A stretch of DNA of 64,000 nucleotides from Tolypothrix sp. NIES-4075 (GCF_002218085.1 NZ_BDUC01000013.1:6690-70689); one strand, 5' to 3'; counted from the first letter of the stretch, positions 52,984 through 63,192 are shown. The notes: generated from the sequence alone by a model not told the origin. Program-made: numbers and translations.

Positions 52984-53397
52984 ATTTTCGCTTTGATTCT
53001 GAAAATATCTAAATGCGTAGATACCAATATATCTTTTGCAAAAGTGCTTTTTGCACTCTTGTGGTCAAAGGGAAAAGGTTAAAGGGAAAGGGGAAAAGAC
53101 AAAACCTTTCCCCTTTTCCCCTTACGCTTTTCCCGACTTATGCAAGAAATCTAATATCAGTACATCAGCAATTATAAAAAGAATTTAATGGGTAAACAGT
53201 ACTTACAAACCTGGACAATTCTTTCATTTATAATGCCGAGAGCCTACTATATTCCCTTCAAGGGATTGAGAGGATAGGTTCTCTTGGCAATGGGCGATCG
53301 CATCCCAAAATTACCAACTGTTTTCCTTACCTCTCAGGTTGACAACCGAAGCCTTTAAAGAGGCTCAAGCATCATTTTGTTTTTTCGAGGTAGAGTC

Positions 53398-53721
53398 ATG
53401 AAAACCATCAAAAATCTAGCTTGTCTTTTCCTGGTTTGCTTAGCCGTCCTTGGCTTGTGGTTCGGTGGAATGCAACCAGCAAATGCCGAGGACACTAAAG
53501 CTGAGCCTCCCGAATATCCCGCTATTACATGTGAATACAACGGTCAATACTTTCCCAATCCTGCCGATAAACACAGTTTTTATCAGTGTGCACCTGTAGA
53601 TAATAATGGAGCACTTCGGGCAGTTCTTCACCAATGTGCAATGGAGGCTGGGACTACAAGGTTGGTTTTCAATCCTGAACTTAATGTTTGTGATTGGACT
53701 GACAATGTACCAAGCTCCTGA
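53398..53721 (+). CDS. Secreted CBM14 (peritrophin-A type) chitin-binding protein
   Basis: 107 residues from ATG 53398 (GAGG 9 nt upstream). Residues 1-30 are a Sec signal peptide: MKTIKNLACLFLVCLAVLGL, cleavage likely after QPANA. The mature part is one CBM14 module: CEYNGQYFPNPADKHSFYQC, then a middle Cys, LVFNPELNVCDW. The F-Y-x-C and F-N-x5-C-D-W features are typical of peritrophin-A domains, with four of the usual six Cys visible. Such domains bind chitin and are mostly known from animals and their viruses, but are scattered in bacteria. No catalytic domain is attached. A role in binding chitinous or GlcNAc-rich surfaces outside the cell is inference. The neighbouring genes give no pathway. 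Confidence 0.85.
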   Translation: MKTIKNLACLFLVCLAVLGLWFGGMQPANAEDTKAEPPEYPAITCEYNGQYFPNPADKHSFYQCAPVDNNGALRAVLHQCAMEAGTTRLVFNPELNVCDWTDNVPSS

Positions 53722-54109
53722 TAGCAACACTTTGTTGTAGCCTTGTGTGTCAAAGTGTGTGTTTGTCCTGTCGATGTTTGACAACAACAGAGCCGTCAAC
53801 GCTTTCCCAATGTCTGCTTGAGAAAGGGAAAATACACGGGGCAAAGACAGCACAAAGGCTTGAGGTACTTCTAAGACATCCTCTGCTAGAGCTTTGCGCT
53901 TTTTCCATGAGCTAGTAGAGGTTTTCCACAGATTTCAGCAGTTGTCACTGAATGATGACGATTTGTCTGAGCAAAGCACCGAGTTGTTGACAGAGCTTGA
54001 AGCGTATCTGGATCGACTCAGTGAAGAATGAAACACGATCTTTTTACTAGAGTCAGCGATTTAGAATCTCGCATCAGAGGATCGTATTTGTATTTCGTAT
54101 GAGGGAAAA
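53722..54109. other. Intergenic with a possible small coding remnant
   Basis: From about 53884 to 54031 the plus strand encodes a protein-like end (ALRFFHELVEVFHRFQQL, then DDDLSEQSTELLTELEAYLD) finishing with TGA. An in-frame stop lies about 25 codons upstream and no ATG is available. It may be the tail of a lost gene. The first 160 bases show nothing definite. Confidence 0.3.
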
Positions 54110-55166
54110 ATGAAGTTGCAAACCGCCTCACCTGACCAGCCCGGTTTACTGCCCGCATTCTACGATGTGCCTGACAACATGGTAGCTGGGGAGCCTGGTT
54201 CGATTATCAAGCTGGAAAAAGTCGATGCCCCTGAGGAAGTTCGCGCCTGGCGCGTAATCTATCGATCGCAAACGGCGGCTGGGATAGCGGTTCCGGTGTC
54301 AGGGCTAATTATTGCGCCAAAATCTGCTCGTCCGGGAGCTAATCTGCCCGTTGTCAGTTGGGCGCATGGTACTGTTGGCGCTGCGCGATATTGTGCGCCG
54401 TCTAATGTTCCCAACCCAGTCTCGGATTTTGTCGGCTATCCCTCATTCGAGAGTACGGTGCCGAATGATTATGGTATTCCTGGGCTGTCAGCCTTTCTCA
54501 AAGCAGGATATGTGGTTGTGGCAACCGATTATCAAGGATTAGGAGCCGGACAGAATCACGAATATATCGTGGGTCTGAGCCAAGCGCGAAATGCGATCGA
54601 TATTGCTAGAGCTGCTCGTAGCGTGTCTCAAGCAGGTGCAAGCGATCGGGTGGCAGTGCTGGGCTGGTCTCAAGGTGGTTTAGCGGCGCTGATTGCAGGT
54701 GAAAACGCCTACTATGCTCCCGATCTCGATATTGTGGGCGGTAGCCGCTTTAGCCCCCGCCAACCCAGCAACCTTTCTGATTCCCGAAATTTCCCAACAA
54801 TCGACTGGCGGCCCGCGAACGGGGCGCAACATTCTCCTCATCAGGGCTTATACCTGGGCATATCCTGATTTGCAACTGAGCGACCTATTAACTGACATCG
54901 GCATCGAGGCAACTAAGGCCGCTTCTCGGCAGGGCATCCAGCAGTTAGCGATTAGCGGAGACGCTGCTGGTGGGCTGCCAGTGCTGTTTAAGACGAACAC
55001 CAATCCTGCGGCGTGGGCGGCTAGATTCACTGAAAATGCCCCTGGAAGGAAGGTTTCCCAAGCTCCCGTACTAGTGATGCAAGGAACTGCTGATAATATA
55101 GTACCTCAAGCTTCCACAGACCTGTATGTGAGCGACGCTTGTAAATCTTCCAGTCGAGTCTCCTAA
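54110..55166 (+). pseudogene. Secretory-lipase-family alpha/beta hydrolase, frameshifted and truncated
   Basis: A good start exists at 54110 (GAGGG 5 nt upstream). Frame one reads AWRVIYRSQTAAGIAVPVSG, LPVVSWAHGTVG, then GYVVVATDYQGLGAG and the nucleophile elbow VLGWSQGG. Near 54736 the sense moves to another frame (AVAALAPANPATFLIP) and continues to VLVMQGTADNIVPQA, which holds the catalytic Asp region. The family's final His-bearing part is missing: the frame runs into the IS630-type element that starts at 55166. Intact relatives are LIP-type secretory lipases or esterases. No signal peptide is visible. This copy should be inactive. Confidence 0.75.
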
Positions 55167-56289
55167 GTAGGTGGTTACAATTAAATATAAGATAGAGAAA
55201 GTCTAAAAAACGGGTGCTACGAGATGTCTGCTCCATTGCGGGTTACATTAACAGATTTAGAAGATTTGACGCTTTTCGAGTTGCGGGAAGCGACAACAGT
55301 TCCTAAACGGACACGCGATCGCGCCCACATAATTAGATTAAATGCCCAAGGATGGAATGTACCAGCGATCGCTAAAATTTTTGAGTGTCACGAACATACG
55401 GTACGAGCAACACTGCGGCGTTGGGAAAATAGGGGTTTGGGAGGATTGTGGGAAACTTCAGGACGGGGAGCAAAGAGCAAATGGCAAGAGGCAGATTTAG
55501 CATATTTAGAGGATTGTTTAGAGCTAGAACCTCGTACTTATAATAGTTTGCAGTTATCAGAAAAATTGGCCCAACATAGGAATGTACAACTGAGTCCGTC
55601 TCGTCTGCGACGTTTGCTCAAAAAAAAAGGTGGAAATGGAAACGCACCCGGCATACTCATAAAGGAAAACAAGACCCAGAAAAAAGACGAATTAAGCAAG
55701 CAGACCTAGATACCCTAAAACAAGCGGCAGTAGACGGTTATATCGAACTCAAGTATCTTGATGAGTCTGGGTGTTGTCGTTGGAGTCCAGTTAGCTACAG
55801 TTACAGTCGTATCGGTAGCCAAAAACAAATGGCACAAGTTGGTAGCCGTGGTGGTCGCATTAGTATTTTGGGTTTATGGCAACCCCAAGTCAGTTTTGAG
55901 TATGCCTTGGTTCAAGGTGGGTTCAAAACAAAACGCTACATCGAGGTTATGGATTGGGTCGCAGCTAAGGCAGAAAACACTTTAGCTGAAACTGGTTGTA
56001 TCACTGTCATTGTTCATGACAATGGCTCCCTGCATACCAGTAATTTAGCAAAACAACGATGGCAAGAATGGCAGGAAAAAGGACTGTTTATTTTCTTCTT
56101 ACCACCCTATTGTTCCGAGATGAATCGGATCGAGGAAGAGTGGCATCAACTAAAAACTCATGAAATTGCTGGACAAATGTTTGACAATAACTACGATTTA
56201 GCTATGACAATTATTGATGGGATGGAAGCTCGAAGCATAAAGGGTGAATATGCCCTTGAGCGTCTTATATTTAATTGTGCCTAGCTACT
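55166..56289 (+). mobile_element. IS630-type insertion sequence, apparently intact (1124 bp)
   Basis: Imperfect inverted ends: the left begins AGTAGGTGGTTACAATTAAA at 55166 and the right, reverse-complemented, begins AGTAGCTAGGCACAATTAAA at 56289; both continue TATAAGA. TA lies on both sides (55164-55165 and 56290-56291), the target duplication of this family. It carries one transposase gene in two frames. The left neighbour is a lipase fragment and the right neighbour an AAA/WD40 fragment, so the element marks a rearrangement, not a simple insertion in one gene. Confidence 0.85.
55224..56284 (+). CDS. IS630-family transposase, two frames joined by -1 frameshift
   Basis: The first frame (55224-55709) holds the helix-turn-helix half: FELREATTVPKRTRDRAHII, AQGWNVPAIAKIFECHEHTV. 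At 55620-55628 nine A follow CTC; slipping back one base there gives KKKRWKWKRTRHTHKGKQDP and an open frame to 56284. That half holds the DDE catalytic residues: LDESGC, VIVHDNGSLHTS and EMNRIEEEWHQLK. Programmed -1 slippage on an A-run is a known way for IS630-type elements to make full transposase. No other defect is visible, so the element may be active. Confidence 0.88.
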
Positions 56290-56291
56290 TA

Positions 56292-59200
56292 TATAGCTTA
56301 AAATTAGCGTCACAAATTGACTTTCAGCGCTGGTGGGAAATGCAAGCAGGTATTTCCTCGGTGCAAAAACTACACTTATTTGTTGAAGATATCTTATTAC
56401 CAAATCTCAAAAGCGATTCTTTCCTAGACGGCAAAGCCAAACGCATTTTCATCTTTATTGATGAGATTGACAGCTTGCTGAGTTTAAATTTCCCAATCAA
56501 CGACTTTTTTGCTTGGATTCGTCAGTGCTATAATTTACGACCACATAACTCAAAGTTTGAACTTTTGGGATTTGCACTATTTGGTGTAGCAAGTCCCTCT
56601 GACTTGATTGCAGATAAACGCCGCACGCCCTTTAACCTTGGTAAAGCAATTGAGTTACAGGGCTTTGGACTGCATGAAGCCACGCCTTTGCTTTCAGGAT
56701 TAGCAGAAGTAATTAGTCAACCACAAGCAATACTGCAAGAGATTATTCACTGGACAGGGGGACAGCCGTTTCTCACACAAAAACTCTGCGAGTTAATTAC
56801 CGATGTTGCTTCTGAAACTGCCACAGGAATGATTACCCTACCTCCAGGTACAGAAGCATTGTGGGTAGAGCAATTAGTGCTTAAGCAGATTATTCAAAAT
56901 TGGCAGTCACAAGACGAACCCGAACATTTGCGTACTATTCGCGATCGCCTCTTATTCGACGAACAACAGGCAGGGCGGTTGTTGGGTATTTATCAACAGG
57001 TATTGCAAGTAGAAGAGGCAGGGGAGCATACTTCGACCCTTCGACAGGCTCAGGGCGGCGCTGCGCTCAGTAACCGGGGGAGCGGGGGAGAAGAGCTTTC
57101 CCCTGCGCTTGTTGTTTCTCTTGTTCCATCTGATGACAGTCGAGAACAGACACAACTGTTGTTGTCTGGTTTATTAGAAAAACACAATGGTTATCTTAAA
57201 ATTAAAAATCCCATTTATCGGAATGTTTTTAATGCCCAATGGGTGTTAAGACAACTAGATAATCTCCGTCCCTACTCGCAAACATTCAACGCTTGGGTAG
57301 CATCGGGTTACAAAGATGAATCGCGTCTGTTGCGAGGACAAGCTTTAAAAGATACTCAAAATTGGTCACAGGGCAAGAGTCTGAGCGATTTAGATTATCA
57401 ATTTTTAGCCGCAAGTGTGGAATGCGATCGCAAAGAAATGCAAATGGTATTGGAGGCAGCACGGGCTAAAGAGGTAGAAGCACGACTAGCACAAGAGAAA
57501 AAAACAGCTAAAGAAATAGAAGCACGACTAGCACAAGAGAAAAAAACGGCTTTATTTCAGAGATATCTACTAGTTGCAGTAACTATTGGGTTACTCCTTT
57601 CTAGTAGTTTGGGAATAGGAACTTTCATTTTGTATCGCCAGACTCGCAACAGTGAAACTATTGCCAAAAACAGTGAAATTCAAGCACTTGTGTCTTCTTC
57701 CGAAGGGCTTTTTGCTTCAAATCGCAGATTAGATGCACTTGTAGAACCAATCAAAGCAAAAAAAAGACTGCAAAAATTAGGTAAATCAAATACAAATCTT
57801 GCACCTCAAGTCGAAAATGCACTGCAACAAGCAGTTTATGGAGCAGATGAGTACAACCGTTTTTCGGGGCATACCGCAGCTGTTCTAGCTGTAGATGTCA
57901 GTCCTGACAGTTCTTTAATTGCCTCAGCAAGTCTAGATCAAACAATTAAGCTTTGGCGACGTGATGGTACACTAGTTACAACTCTCAAAGGTCATACAGG
58001 AGCAGTTAGGGCAGTCGATTTTAGCCCTGATGGTCAAATACTTGCCTCAGCCAGTGAAGATGGCACTATTAAACTTTGGCAGCTAGATGGCAAGCTCTTA
58101 AGAACTCTCAAAGGTCACACAGGTTCGCTCTGGGGAGTTGCATTTAGTCCTGATGGTCAGTTCCTTGCCTCTAGTAGTTTCGACAGAACGGTGAAAATTT
58201 GGCAGCGAGACGGTAAGTTGCTAAGGACGTTTCAAGGTTACAAACTGGGGTTTTGGAGAGTAGCTTTTAGCCCTGATGGTAATATCGTTGCTGCCGCAAG
58301 TGTAGACAAAACAGTAAAACTTTGGCAGCGAGACGGTACAGGTTGGCAAAACGCCAAATCTTTACAAACTCTCGTTGGTCACGCTAGTTGGGTTGTAGGA
58401 GTCGCTTTCAGCCCTGACGGTCAGACGATTGCTTCAGCGAGTGAAGACAAAACAGTAAAACTTTGGCAGCGAGACAGTAGTGATGGAAGTTACCGCCTGT
58501 ATAAAACTCTCATTGGTCACAGTGCCGGCATTTGGGGAGTTGCATGGAGTCCTGATGGTCAAACAATTGCTTCCGCTAGTCTCGACAAAACGGTTAAACT
58601 GTGGAACATTGATGGGACAGAACTGAGAACGCTTAAAGGGCATAGTGCATCCGTTTGGGGAGTCGCTTTTAGTCCTGATAACAGCTTTATTGCTTCGGCA
58701 GGGGCAGAAAAGGCTGTCAGACTTTGGCAGAGTGAGAACCCATTCCAAAAGTCTATTATTGCCCATCAATCGGGGATTTGGTCAATAGCTATTACCCCCG
58801 ACAGTTCAACAATCGCTACAGCTAGCCATGAAAACACCGCTAAACTTTGGAGTCGCCAAGGCAAATTACTCAAAACTTTTACTGAATCTGAGAGCGTAGT
58901 CTTCGATGTTTCATTTAGTAAAGATGGTAAGTTAATTGCTCTTGCCGCTTACGATAATACGGTAAATAATACGGTAAAACTCAAGAAGCGAGACGGAAGT
59001 AGTGTTGCTACTTATAAAGTTCCTTTCGGTAAACTCTTAGCAGGAGTATTAAGTCCCAACGGACAAGCGATCGCAATGGCAAATGTTGACAAAATCATTC
59101 ATGTATGGGTTAGAGATCGCCCTGCACCAAAGATCCTTAAAGGACATCAGGCGGAAGTTTGGCAAGCCGTATTTAGCCCGGATAGTCGCTTCATTGCTTC

Positions 59201-59729
59201 AGCCAGTGGTGATAATACTGCTAAACTATGGACGCTTGATGGTAAGTTGTTGAGAACTTTTGTAGGACACTCAGCAACAGTATGGAGAGTTGCCTTTAGC
59301 CCAGACGGTAAAATGATAGCGACAGGAAGTGGCGACAATACCGTTAAGCTGTGGACTCTTGACGGCAAATTACTGAAAACATTCATTGGTCATAGTGCGG
59401 CCATTTGGGGAGTTGCGTTTAGTTCTGATGGGAAAATACTTGCTTCTGGTAGCGTAGATGGTACTGTCAAACTTTGGAAACTTGATGGTACGGAAATAAC
59501 GACCCTAAAAGGACATACCGCAGCGATTAGACAAATCGCTATCAGTCCCAATGGAAGTGTTCTAGCTTCAGGGGGTGATGATAACACGCTCATTATTTGG
59601 AATTTGCAGCGAATTCTCCACCTAGATGCACTGACTTATGGTTGTAAGTTGGTGCAGGATTATCTGAAAACTAACACAGCAGTTGAGGAAGGCTCAAGCT
59701 CACTCTGCGATCGCTCTCAGAATTATTAA
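56292..59729 (+). pseudogene. AAA-like/WD40 repeat protein, N-terminus lost to an IS element
   Basis: About 1145 residues follow the IS; an ATG inside the IS (56244) could still start translation. The AAA-like module begins at QIDFQRWWEMQAGISSVQKL, matching residue about 105 of the AAA protein at 49358, so the P-loop half is missing. IFIFIDEIDSLLSL (Walker B) and FGVASPSDLIADKRR remain. Then come a charged coiled coil (AKEVEARLAQEKKTA, twice), a membrane helix (VAVTIGLLLSSSLGIGTFIL), and 14 WD40 repeats by eye (GHTGAVRAVDFSPDGQILAS type), enough for two seven-bladed propellers. The repeats are intact, but nucleotide binding should be lost. A repeat insertion (TSTLRQAQGGAALS) lies in the linker. 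Confidence 0.8.
57032..57080. repeat. In-frame dispersed repeat in the AAA/WD40 gene
   Basis: CTTCGACCCTTCGACAGGCT and the following CAGGGCGGCGCTGCGCTCAG insert about 15 residues before GSGGEELS. The relative at 49358 has a shorter, unrelated stretch here. The bases match the Nostoc CTTCGACAGGCTCAG repeat type. Confidence 0.65.
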
Positions 59730-60124
59730 AAATTTTCTTAATAACAATGGAAATCACTTCTTAATATCCATGAATTGAATACAAAAATACCATCGAAGCT
59801 GTGCTTTGAATCATATAAATATTTTTTCATAAATATAAATTTGTCTTTATTAATCAACAACAGAATATTAATTATTGTTTTCCATTCAAACGACCTGTTT
59901 GATAAAAATCAAGCAGGTTAGGGAAAGCTTTTTGTAGCAACCAGTTCCGCCCAATTTCTGATTCAGGAATATGTGAAGCCGCCATATAATAACCACGACA
60001 AAAAATAACTCATGAGTATGAATAAAAAAGAATGTGGTTTAAATAAAACAACTCGTCAAAATAATAAATCCTGAAATAACTAATGCTGACGCAGCAATAA
60101 AAGAAATATATAAATCTTCGCGTT
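59730..60124. other. Intergenic with a short minus-strand remnant
   Basis: On the minus strand 59985-59872 encodes 37 residues (MAASHIPESEIGRNWLLQKA, then FPNLLDFYQTGRLNGKQ) that look protein-like and end properly, but I do not recognise them and see no ribosome-binding site. The rest is AT-rich with nothing identified. Confidence 0.3.
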
Positions 60125-60397
60125 ATGAACTATATCAACAAAGTCATGCTAGTTGGCAGATGTGGACAAGAACCTGACCTGAAATATTTCGAGTCTGGCG
60201 CAGTTAAAGGTTCAATGTCTATTGCAGTCAGACTACCCTACAGAAGTGAACAAGCCCTCTGGTTTGATTTAGTCGCCTGGGGAAACCAAGCAGTAGTGAT
60301 TGGAAATTACGTTCGTAAAGGAACTCAGATTGCAATTACTGGCGAGTTTGGATTTGATCGTTACATGCATCATTTGTACTACTTTCAACAGATTTAG
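60125..60397 (+). pseudogene. ssb: Single-stranded DNA-binding protein, C-terminally truncated
   Basis: Residues 1-82 are a clear bacterial SSB OB-fold: MNYINKVMLVGRCGQEPDLK, YFESGAVKGSMSIAVRL, LWFDLVAWGNQAVVIGNYVR, KGTQIAITGEFGFDR. The next strand and the acidic protein-binding tail are replaced by eight unrelated residues (HHLYYFQQ) because the sequence switches, near 60370-60390, to the antisense of the actin-like gene. With about 90 residues and no tail it is unlikely to work as a full SSB. Extra ssb genes of this kind are common on cyanobacterial plasmids. The start is ATG 60125, without a clear ribosome-binding site. Confidence 0.75.
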
Positions 60398-61139
60398 TTA
60401 GCGGTACAACCTCAGAGCGTGTATAACCAGTCAGCTTGTCAAACTGAATAATCATGTGCTGGTGGAACGCCCAAACATCAGCCATTCGATTACCCATACT
60501 AGAAGATATCTCATCAGGTATAAAAAGATTTCCGTGCCAGGATACCTTAATATTTTCCTTCTGAAAGTAAGCGTCTATTTCTGAACGAATGTAATCCGCA
60601 GTTCCTCCGCAAAACACCACTTCTTCAATATCCTCATCCATTTTCGAGCGCAACCACCTAACGATCGCACGCCAATATTCGTCTCTAGCAAGTAATAAAG
60701 CCTTAGACATCGACTCTCCATCAAGTTGAATTTCATCACCTTTGCGCTTGCGTGAGAGTTTCTGCATCACCAGGGGATCACAACTGGCTCCAGATTCTAC
60801 CAATACCTCAATAATATTGGTATTATCAGGGCTTAGTCCCGATGTTTTGGAAATCAAATTATTTACTAACCAAGACATACCAAAATTGCTGGTTATTCCT
60901 GCGCCAATCGAACCACTCCGAAAGGTGAAAATACTCGCGTTGCGATAACCAAGCATTACGTACATCGAAACAGGTACACGATCGCCAAGCGTTCGCCTGC
61001 GGTGAAAAAATATCCCGCTACCTTCAGAAGCTGTATCATAGCGAAGCATTTTCACCTTTTTTACATACAAAATGATTAGAGAAAAAACCATTACAGCGAT
61101 GTTGTTCAATGGCGCTACAGCATTCGTACTCAACTCCAT
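60336..61139 (-). pseudogene. Actin-like plasmid partition protein (ParM/StbA type), both ends damaged
   Basis: The core (residues about 30-250) resembles plasmid actin-like ATPases: VPVSMYVMLGYRNASIFTFR, SGSIGAGITSNFGMSWLV, EVVFCGGTADYIRSEIDAYF, and MGNRMADVWAFHQHM. GCGTADY corresponds to the adenosine-binding segment (here VFCGGTADY). The N-terminal third, with the first phosphate loop, is missing; the reading begins in unrelated hydrophobic sequence. The last 15 residues (STNDACNDQIQTRQ) are antisense ssb. Such proteins form filaments that separate low-copy plasmids. Presence here suggests plasmid ancestry for this end of the window. Confidence 0.6.
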
Positions 61140-61296
61140 TAAGCCACTGGTTGAAAAAGTTTACTTCACTGGGGTTAAACTCACTCATCTTGCAATGGAG
61201 GAGGTTGAAAAACATCTTCAACGTCTTCCAAATCTTAAGAAGTGTTTGTTGAAATCTCCGGTAAATCAGCGTAGCTGTTGGATCATTCTTTTTTAG
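61072..61296 (+). CDS. Hypothetical small protein or fragment
   Basis: 74 residues from ATG 61072. The sequence FNGATAFVLNSIKPLVEKVY, then LTHLAMEEVEKHLQRLPNLK looks protein-like, with a leucine-rich-repeat flavour (PNLKKCLL), and reads away from the actin-like remnant. No family is recognised and no ribosome-binding site seen; it overlaps the doubtful first 68 bases of the antisense reading. It could be a fragment or chance. Confidence 0.3.
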   Translation: MIREKTITAMLFNGATAFVLNSIKPLVEKVYFTGVKLTHLAMEEVEKHLQRLPNLKKCLLKSPVNQRSCWIILF

Positions 61297-61314
61297 TCAT
61301 TGGTTACTCCTTTC

Positions 61315-62066
61315 TTACATATTGGGACAGGTTGGCATATCATCTCCAACGAGTAGCCTTGCGAGACTGGGCAATGCCTCACCGTAAGTTGGGTGAATGT
61401 GAACCGATTGTTCAAGTACCTGCCACGTTGCTTTAGCTTCCATCAGCGACAAAAAGACATGCACGAGTTCAGCCGTTTCGTACCTAACTAGCGTTGCTCC
61501 TAAAATTAAATTTGTGTGGGTGTCAATAACCATGCGATAGAAACCTAGATCATGCCCCCACTTAATGCTACGGGCGATGTGAGCCATCGGCAGGGTGACT
61601 TCGCGGGCAGCAATGCCCTGTTTGTGAGCCTGCTCTAGCGTCATCCCTACCCGACCTACTTGCGGCTCTGTGTAGACGGCATAGCCTAAGACCCGATCAT
61701 TGCGTGTCCGGTGTTCGCCACACAGAATGGCTTTCAAGCGGCGATAGTCTTCCCAAGAAACATGGGTAAAAGCAGGCTGTTTAGCAACATCTCCGATCGC
61801 ATAAATTCCAGAATGAGTAGTCTCAAAGCGATCGTTGATTTTAATAAACCCTTGTGCGTCTAATTCAACACCTGTCACGGCAGAATTTAATGCCCCAGTA
61901 TTCGGTTTGCGCCCAGTTGCAATCAGCAATGCTTCCCCATCTAGTACTTCACCATTATTCAGCGTTAGGGTAAACACACCGTTAGTGTAAGCAACCTGCT
62001 GAACCGTCACATTGAAATGTAGTCTTATCCCGTCTTGCTCAAAGGCATCAGCAAGCACAGCACTAA
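61315..62066 (-). pseudogene. MerA-like pyridine nucleotide-disulfide oxidoreductase, C-terminal half
   Basis: About 250 residues remain of a normal 450-500. Visible: the end of the NAD-binding domain (VLADAFEQDGIRLHFNVTVQ), ALLIATGRKPNTGAL, the FAD-binding TTHSGIYAIGDVAKQPAFTH, and the dimerisation domain ending HIHPTYGEALPSLARLL, which carries the His-Pro pair of the family. The part with the FAD GxGxxG and the redox CxxxxC lies beyond the IS630-type element at 62069 and is not found on its other side. This half cannot be active. MerA-like or dihydrolipoamide-dehydrogenase-like flavoproteins are the nearest kin. Confidence 0.8.
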
Positions 62067-62068
62067 TA

Positions 62069-63189
62069 CCATTTCACGAAAAGCCTGATACAAATAGCGC
62101 CTGCAAAATAAAATTCCACCCACCAATAGATTTGACTTGAGAAGCTGTCAATTTATCGAACTGTTCCCATACAGCTTTTCGCAACTCATCTAACGTCTGA
62201 AAACATTCCCATTTCAAAGTTTTTTTAATCTCTTTCCATAATCTTTCAATTGGGTTAACTTCCGGTGTATGTGGAGGCTGAAACAAAAGAATTATATTTT
62301 CTGGTACTTGCAAGTAATTACTGAAGTGAAATGCCCCATTATCTACTTGAATAATATGTATTTCCTCTGGATATAAGGCGGAAAATTTTTCTAAAAATAT
62401 TTCAAAGCACATCGTATCTAAATGTGTAAAGTCTAGAACGAAGTTCTCTCCTGTTAATGGCTCTATAACTCCATATATATAAAAGTTATCTATGCATCCA
62501 TTGCGTAAATCCAACTGGTTTTACTCCCGGAGCGTGTGATTAATCTTCCCGTTAAAGTTTGAAGACCAAATCTGCTTTCATCTCCGCACCAATAACGCAC
62601 TTTACGTTTGTCCATTGGTGATATTAAGTACTTCTTTATTAGTTCAAGCCACGATGGCAGTTTTTTTTAAAGTCTTCTTCTACACCAACGTTCTGTTTCA
62701 CACTACGTGGACGAGGTGCTTTCAATTTCGCTTTTAGCTTGTAGTGTACGACTTTATACGAGGCTTTAATACCTTCCGAGGCTAAAAGCCATCTTTGTAC
62801 TTCCTCATAGCTTTTAAATCCTTGTGGATCTTTGAGTTCTTCTTTTGTGTGCGATCGCACATCCATTCGAACGATTTTCGGTCTTCCTGGACTCTTTTTT
62901 TGTGTCAGCAGACTGTTTAAACCTGATTGTCTGTATCGTTTTAGCCATCTGTGTACCGTTATACGTGACCTACCTAACAGTACTGCTAAGTGTTGTACCG
63001 TTTCCACTTGACCCGTTTTTAGCAAATACAGTGCTTGGACTCGTTCTTTGCCCAACGCTGTTTTTTGCTTTCTCAACAACTCTTGTAGTTCTGACAGTGT
63101 TTCTCTTATCTCTAGTTTTAGAACTCGACACATTGTTTTTTGTGAGTAATTTACCTCCTATTATATGTATCATGTTTTTCGTGAAATGG
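62069..63189 (-). mobile_element. IS630-type insertion sequence, decayed (1121 bp)
   Basis: The ends CCATTTCACGAAAAGCCTGA (62069 on) and, reverse-complemented from 63189, CCATTTCACGAAAAACATGA form inverted repeats. TA flanks both sides (62067-62068 and 63190-63191). It differs in sequence from the element at 55166 and its transposase gene is broken. It separates an oxidoreductase tail from a plasmid-type gene fragment. Confidence 0.85.
62074..63133 (-). pseudogene. IS630-family transposase, inactivated by frameshifts
   Basis: The first frame (63133-62639) carries the DNA-binding half: KTGQVETVQHLAVLLGRSRI and TVHRWLKRYRQSG. At its end a run of seven or more A after TT permits the usual -1 shift, giving KKKLPSWLELIKKYLISPMD and YWCGDESRFGLQTL (first catalytic Asp). 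Around 62495-62530 two further +1 changes are needed (TRSG / VKPVGFTQWMH / DNFYIYGVIEPLTG) to reach the last part with VDNGAFHFS and PEVNPIERLWKEIK. Those two changes are not expected in a working gene. Confidence 0.8.
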
Positions 63190-63192
63190 TAT

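Larger units (their letters stand above)
52555..53397. other. Repeat-rich intergenic region
   Basis: 843 bases without a supported gene. They contain a dispersed palindromic repeat (about 52588-52615), STRR heptamers (52706-52728), repeat array D (52931-52983), and an imperfect G/A versus C/T hairpin (about 53068-53132, AAAGGGGAAAAG against CCTTTTCCCC). The promoter of the following secreted-protein gene is expected downstream of array D. Confidence 0.6.

Noticed and set aside
53440..53853. 137-codon open frame on the minus strand
   Set aside because: It runs antisense through the signal-peptide/CBM14 gene, which has clear features; the frame shows no family and looks like a shadow.
60742..60948. 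Plus-strand 68-codon frame
   Set aside because: It is antisense to the actin-like gene core, which has the better protein motifs.
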